From: Limanda limanda
Taxonomy: Eukaryota > Chordata > Actinopteri > Pleuronectiformes > Pleuronectidae
Direction of reading: 5' to 3'
Assembly (NCBI RefSeq): GCF_963576545.1
Contig: NC_083648.1
Location: 9,225,739 to 9,289,738 of the forward strand
DNA length: 64,000 bases
Shown here: one piece after another, positions 60,458 through 64,000 of the stretch
How positions within the stretch are numbered: position 1 is the stretch's first letter
How the letters are laid out: every line of letters starts with the position of its first letter
Notes under the pieces: model-generated
Databases searched by the model: none
What the model saw: only the letters and a program-made list of their open reading frames with translations
Told to the model about the DNA's origin: nothing
Made by a program: the position numbers and the translations under genes

Positions 60458-62469
60458 ATGGTGCTGGTTTCCAGTGAGGGTCTCTCCCTGGTGCTGGTGG
60501 CTCTGGTGCTGTGCGCGCAGGCCGGGTTCGGGTTCTCCGTGGCCGGGCAGCAGGACAGCACCTGCGAGGCCAACGGGAGCCTGTACTACGTGGGTGAGTG
60601 GTTCTTCCTGGACTCGGACCACTGCACCCAGTGCGAGTGCACCGCCGAGGGGTCTGCGTGCGCCCGCACCGAGTGCACCACCCTGCCGGCGGCGTGCATC
60701 CACGTCAGCCACTACCCCACCGACTGTTGCCCCCGGTGCGAGAAGATCGGCTGCGAGTACCGAGCTGTGGTGTACGAGCTGGGGCAGACCTTCCAGGTAG
60801 TGATGACACATGATCCCCATTCAATACACCACTGTGACCAAAGGGCATTAAGGAAGTCCACACTGGATATACTTGTTTCATTAAATTCATATTTTTCTAT
60901 ATTTATATATATTCCTTACACCTAAATATTGCAGTAAGTTTCTTTTTTATCTTGCTGATGTCTTTTTGACTGTTGCTGCTGTAATACTGCAAATGTCCCC
61001 ATTGTGGGACCAATTAAGGATTATATTACACATATGTACATTATACATATAGATATATACTAGTTTTTGTAAAGGCCTTTTCCAGCATAAACGCTGACCT
61101 TGTGGGGACCTCACAGGGACCAAAGCTGAAGTTACTTTCTGAGAGTCACATGGGAATGTGGTTTGGTTGATGTTGCATTAGGCCTGAATCAGCCATGGTT
61201 CAAATTAGGGATAAGGTTTTGGTTAAACCTGTTGGATGGAAGTCAATGCAAAGATGAGATAAGATGAGATGAGATAAGATAAGATGATCCTCATTAGTTC
61301 CACAATGGGGAAGCAGCTTCATGTTGTGTGTAAAATACACACAGAAAAAGTAATAAATAAGTAAACATGCACTACAAACACAAGTAAATATATATAAGTA
61401 TTTTTAAATAGAAATAATATATGCAGTGTAATCAGAATATGGAATTTAAACAGAATATTGTGAGCGGAACAGTGTAACAGGATTGTATGTTAAACATTGT
61501 TAAACAGCACAGTCCTAATGATATCTGTGCAAATGTGAGTGTATGTGAATGGGAACTGAATTAAAGGAGTTTGCCAAGTCCAACACTCTAAAGTAAAAAT
61601 GTTTTTAAAATATTTGTTTTAAAGATATATAATAATTTGTTAGAAATATTTTCACTAAGCTAAAAATGTAGCTACTGTAACCACTGTTCCTTGTGATTCA
61701 AATATATACGTATCTATAATTTTACTAAACATCTGTGTTAGAAATAAATGAGGACACGATAGTAATTCCTTCCAAAAAACACTGAACCACATGATTTCTA
61801 TTTGGGTCTAACTTGAGTGCATAGAGCAGGGAATTGGAGGTAAATGGCGCCCCCTATCGAGAAGGCTTGAGGAGTGCCTGGGGAACAAACTGTGTCAGCT
61901 CACTAATTATTAAATCTCATTTACATCCTGAGGAGATTGTAAACCAACGCATGCTGAGTCTCACTGAGTTTGTTCTCTCGCAGCCGTCAGAATGTGAGCA
62001 GTGCACTTGTGACAGTGATGGCATCGCCCGCTGTCTGGTTGCAGACTGTGCCCCCCCGCCGTGCATCAACCCCGTCTACGAGCCTGGGAAATGCTGCCCT
62101 GAATGCAAGGACGGTAAGCTGGAGAAAGACTGTGTTAAAAAGCGCTGAAAGCTTCTCATAGATGTAGCAGACCTTTATACTACCTTCAGTTTGCATGCAG
62201 AGGTGGGTGCGGACTACGCCCAACACCATCCACCCAAGCAGTCCAACACACTTACCTTGCTGTTGCTCGTCTCCCCAGGTCCCAACTGCTACACTGACGC
62301 CTCCCGCGCTCAGGTGATTCCTGCAGGAGAGCCCGTGTGGGTCGACTCCTGCACCAAGTGCCGCTGCCATGACGGCCAGGACGCCGGCTACTGGGAGGGA
62401 AACCGTCTCGCCACCTGTTCTCGCCTCAAGAACTGCACACCTGAACAACCGTCTGCCCAGCACAACTGA
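60458..62469 (+). CDS. Secreted Brorin-type VWC protein (VWC2/VWC2L-like)
   Basis: Three coding exons, 60458-60796, 61984-62113 and 62279-62469, total 660 nt (219 aa); VWC2L is of similar length. A signal peptide is clear ('LVLVALVLCAQAGFGFSVAG'). Two von Willebrand factor C modules follow with CxxCxC and CCxxC motifs: 'HCTQCECTAEG' to 'DCCPRCEKIGC', and 'CEQCTCDSDGIARC' to 'NPVYEPGKCCPEC'. A third cysteine-rich part is 'PNCYTDASRAQVIPAGEPVW', 'CTKCRCHDG'. 'VADC.PP.C.NPVYEP..CCP.C..GPNC' is characteristic of the Brorin family, extracellular BMP modulators in neural tissue. The ATG at 60458 begins the hydrophobic leader; the frame upstream is not needed. I cannot tell which paralogue it is. 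Confidence 0.88.
60930..61035 (+). repeat. L2-type LINE 3' tail
   Basis: 'TGCAAATGTCCCCATTGTGG' then 'GACCAATTAAGGATTATATT', a common fish LINE 3' end, in intron 1 of the VWC gene. Confidence 0.6.
61253..61560 (-). repeat. L2-type LINE 3' end, opposite orientation
   Basis: Read on the minus strand it ends 'TTCCCCATTGTGGAACTAAT' followed by (TCTTA)n/(TCTCA)n, i.e. the same family as 60930-61035 in reverse. Upstream text to about 61560 fits its 3' UTR. Confidence 0.6.
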
Positions 62470-63220
62470 TCCGGGCCTGCCAGCAGAGAGTCAGCTGTCG
62501 TCTTAAAAGACACATTCCTCGACGGCCGATCAGCTGCAAACCTGCCGTGTCTAAGACGATGCTGAACCCGTCTCCGCAGCTAAAACAAAATGTCATCTTA
62601 AATGTCAGACTTAACGGATCATCGGCAGCCACAGAAATCTTTGGGAACAGCAACCAAAAGACTTTAAGCTCAGCTGCTGTGTCAAGGATAATCCATCCAA
62701 CATTTTTATATCACTGACGAGACCCCATGAATTTGTCATTTTGGTGGACAAGAGTGGATCCTTGTGTTTCCTTATCTGTTCTGCACAAACAAGGCTGGAA
62801 TTCAAGGCCGGAGGTCCAGGACTATCATCTGAAGTTGTGACCCTGTTGTGTTGCTGTTATTCTACGTTATTCTGTGCGTTTTAATTAGTTACCAAAACCG
62901 AACTGACCCAGAGAAACCTCAGGGCAACCCCAGGCGAACTGGTTCCATCAATATGAGCCCAACGGCTAATTGTTTCACCTCTTGGCCTCTGCCAGCCTCA
63001 TGCTTCCACCGCACTGTTATGTAAAGACGGGCAGATTCGATTTCATAGTTCTAAACTAGACGCCAGATGCAGGAAAACAGGAATAAATGTCTTCATTAAA
63101 ATACTAGACAACCTCTGCCAAGGCCCAACAACACTCCCCTTAAACTGACAGTTTTTTTAATCAAGATCCTTGAATGATTCCCTGGGAAATCAGTGAAAAA
63201 AAGCCATATCTCACTATATT
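62470..63220 (+). other. 3' UTR of the VWC gene
   Basis: No coding sequence. AATAAA motifs occur at about 63082 and 63222-63236; either may end the transcript. Confidence 0.4.
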
Positions 63221-63239
63221 AAATAAAATAACATAATAA

Positions 63240-63420
63240 AATCCTGGTTCTGCCCTCACATCCAGATCTGCACCGAAGGTTGACGGGTACTACTTGACTT
63301 ATACCACATCCCTCCACCAAGCTTTTTGTTAATCCGTTTAATAGTTTTTGTGTAATCTTGCTTACAAACAAACTAACCCACCGACAAATGAACAGGGGTG
63401 ACAACATGGGACAGTGTTGT
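63240..63420 (+). repeat. Dispersed RTE-derived repeat
   Basis: 'CCTCCACCAAGCTTTTTGTT', 'AATCCG', 'TAGTTTTTGTGTAATCTTGC', 'TTACAAACAAACTAACCCAC' is a widespread fish repeat. Its ACAAACAAAC end is also what marks the right edges of duplication units A and B. The last 580 bp of the window hold no recognisable gene. Confidence 0.65.
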
Positions 63421-64000
63421 AAAAAATAAAGCAAGAATAAGGGATCTCAGACACCAGCAACCCTTGTGCAACATTTGGGGTTCTACTGAAAGTTTAAAGT
63501 TTAAAGATTTAATGAAATCTGATAGGAACTAGTAAAACTGACTCCAGTTTTCTGCCTTTAGATTTCAAAAAGATTGACTCCAGTGGATCAATATGTTTTT
63601 TTTATAATTTTTAAGGTAAAAACCCAGATGATGTTTATTTTGTAAATTTCCAGACGTACTATGGTAAACTACAGCCAAATAACAAATGCAATGAGATTAC
63701 TGGATGAACAGGATTTGTAATTGACCTGTCACGACTTGATGCAGCACTAAAAACGTTTGCACAGCTGTGATGCAATTTAGACGAGTTAATGGCTCACTGA
63801 GGCGATAGACTATTTGAAACTGTTCTATAAATTTCAAAGTTTAATTTCCATTCTAACTGAAACACAATGGATGAGACTGTGTCCTGAGACATTGTAAGAG
63901 ACGTATGAGAGACTTTGCTATAGCCTAACAAAACCGTACAGTAGTCGTAGACAACAGGGTTTCATTTGATGGACTTTGATTTGTGCATGTAAACTGTAGA

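Noticed and set aside
60474..60813. Plus-strand frames of 108 and 71 aa
   Set aside because: Out-of-frame shadows of the GC-rich first exon of the VWC gene.

Overview
The window looks like chromosomal DNA of a teleost fish, probably a percomorph. It has short phased exons with GT-AG introns, very long (CA)n arrays, and L2, L1, RTE and hAT-type repeats of the kind common in fish. No bacterial, CRISPR or RNA gene is seen.

Layout: a tandem segmental duplication fills most of the window: unit A (about 1.17-26.57 kb) and unit B (about 26.57-46.70 kb). Each unit holds, on the minus strand, one copy of a long multi-exon gene, preceded by the 3' exons of ccdc24. Unit B joins the rest of an intact ccdc24 gene (minus strand, 58.86 to 43.11 kb, 8 coding exons, 594 codons by my splicing). 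The ccdc24 piece in unit A is a broken partial copy. To the right is a three-exon plus-strand gene for a secreted Brorin-type VWC protein (60.46-62.47 kb, 219 aa), head to head with ccdc24.

The main result is the duplicated gene. Joining 26 coding exons of unit A with phase-matched splice sites gives an open frame of 1197 codons. It encodes, in order, a TRIM-type RING, a SAM domain, one or two ubiquitin-like folds, a long linker, a vWA domain with a complete MIDAS, a ubiquitin-conjugating (E2) domain with its catalytic Cys, and a C-terminal U-box. One polypeptide would thus carry an E2 flanked by two kinds of E3 module plus ubiquitin-like domains. I do not recognise a named gene with this architecture. 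A perfect ISRE-like motif in intron 1 of both copies hints at interferon control (inference).

The two copies have decayed in different ways. Unit A has an in-frame 153-bp deletion that removes the B-box but keeps everything else open. Unit B keeps RING and B-box but has a 1-nt deletion in the second ubiquitin-like exon, giving a predicted stop at residue 479, before vWA, E2 and U-box. Each unit also has private insertions: a solo LTR, an L2/CR1-type LINE, a retroposon 3' end and two hAT-like elements in A (one carrying a histone H3 fragment); an L1 3' end, a 776-bp inverted-repeat element and a 420-bp unknown insert in B.

Exon boundaries were placed by hand from consensus splice sites, reading-frame phase and comparison of the two copies. 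No alignment or database search was run.
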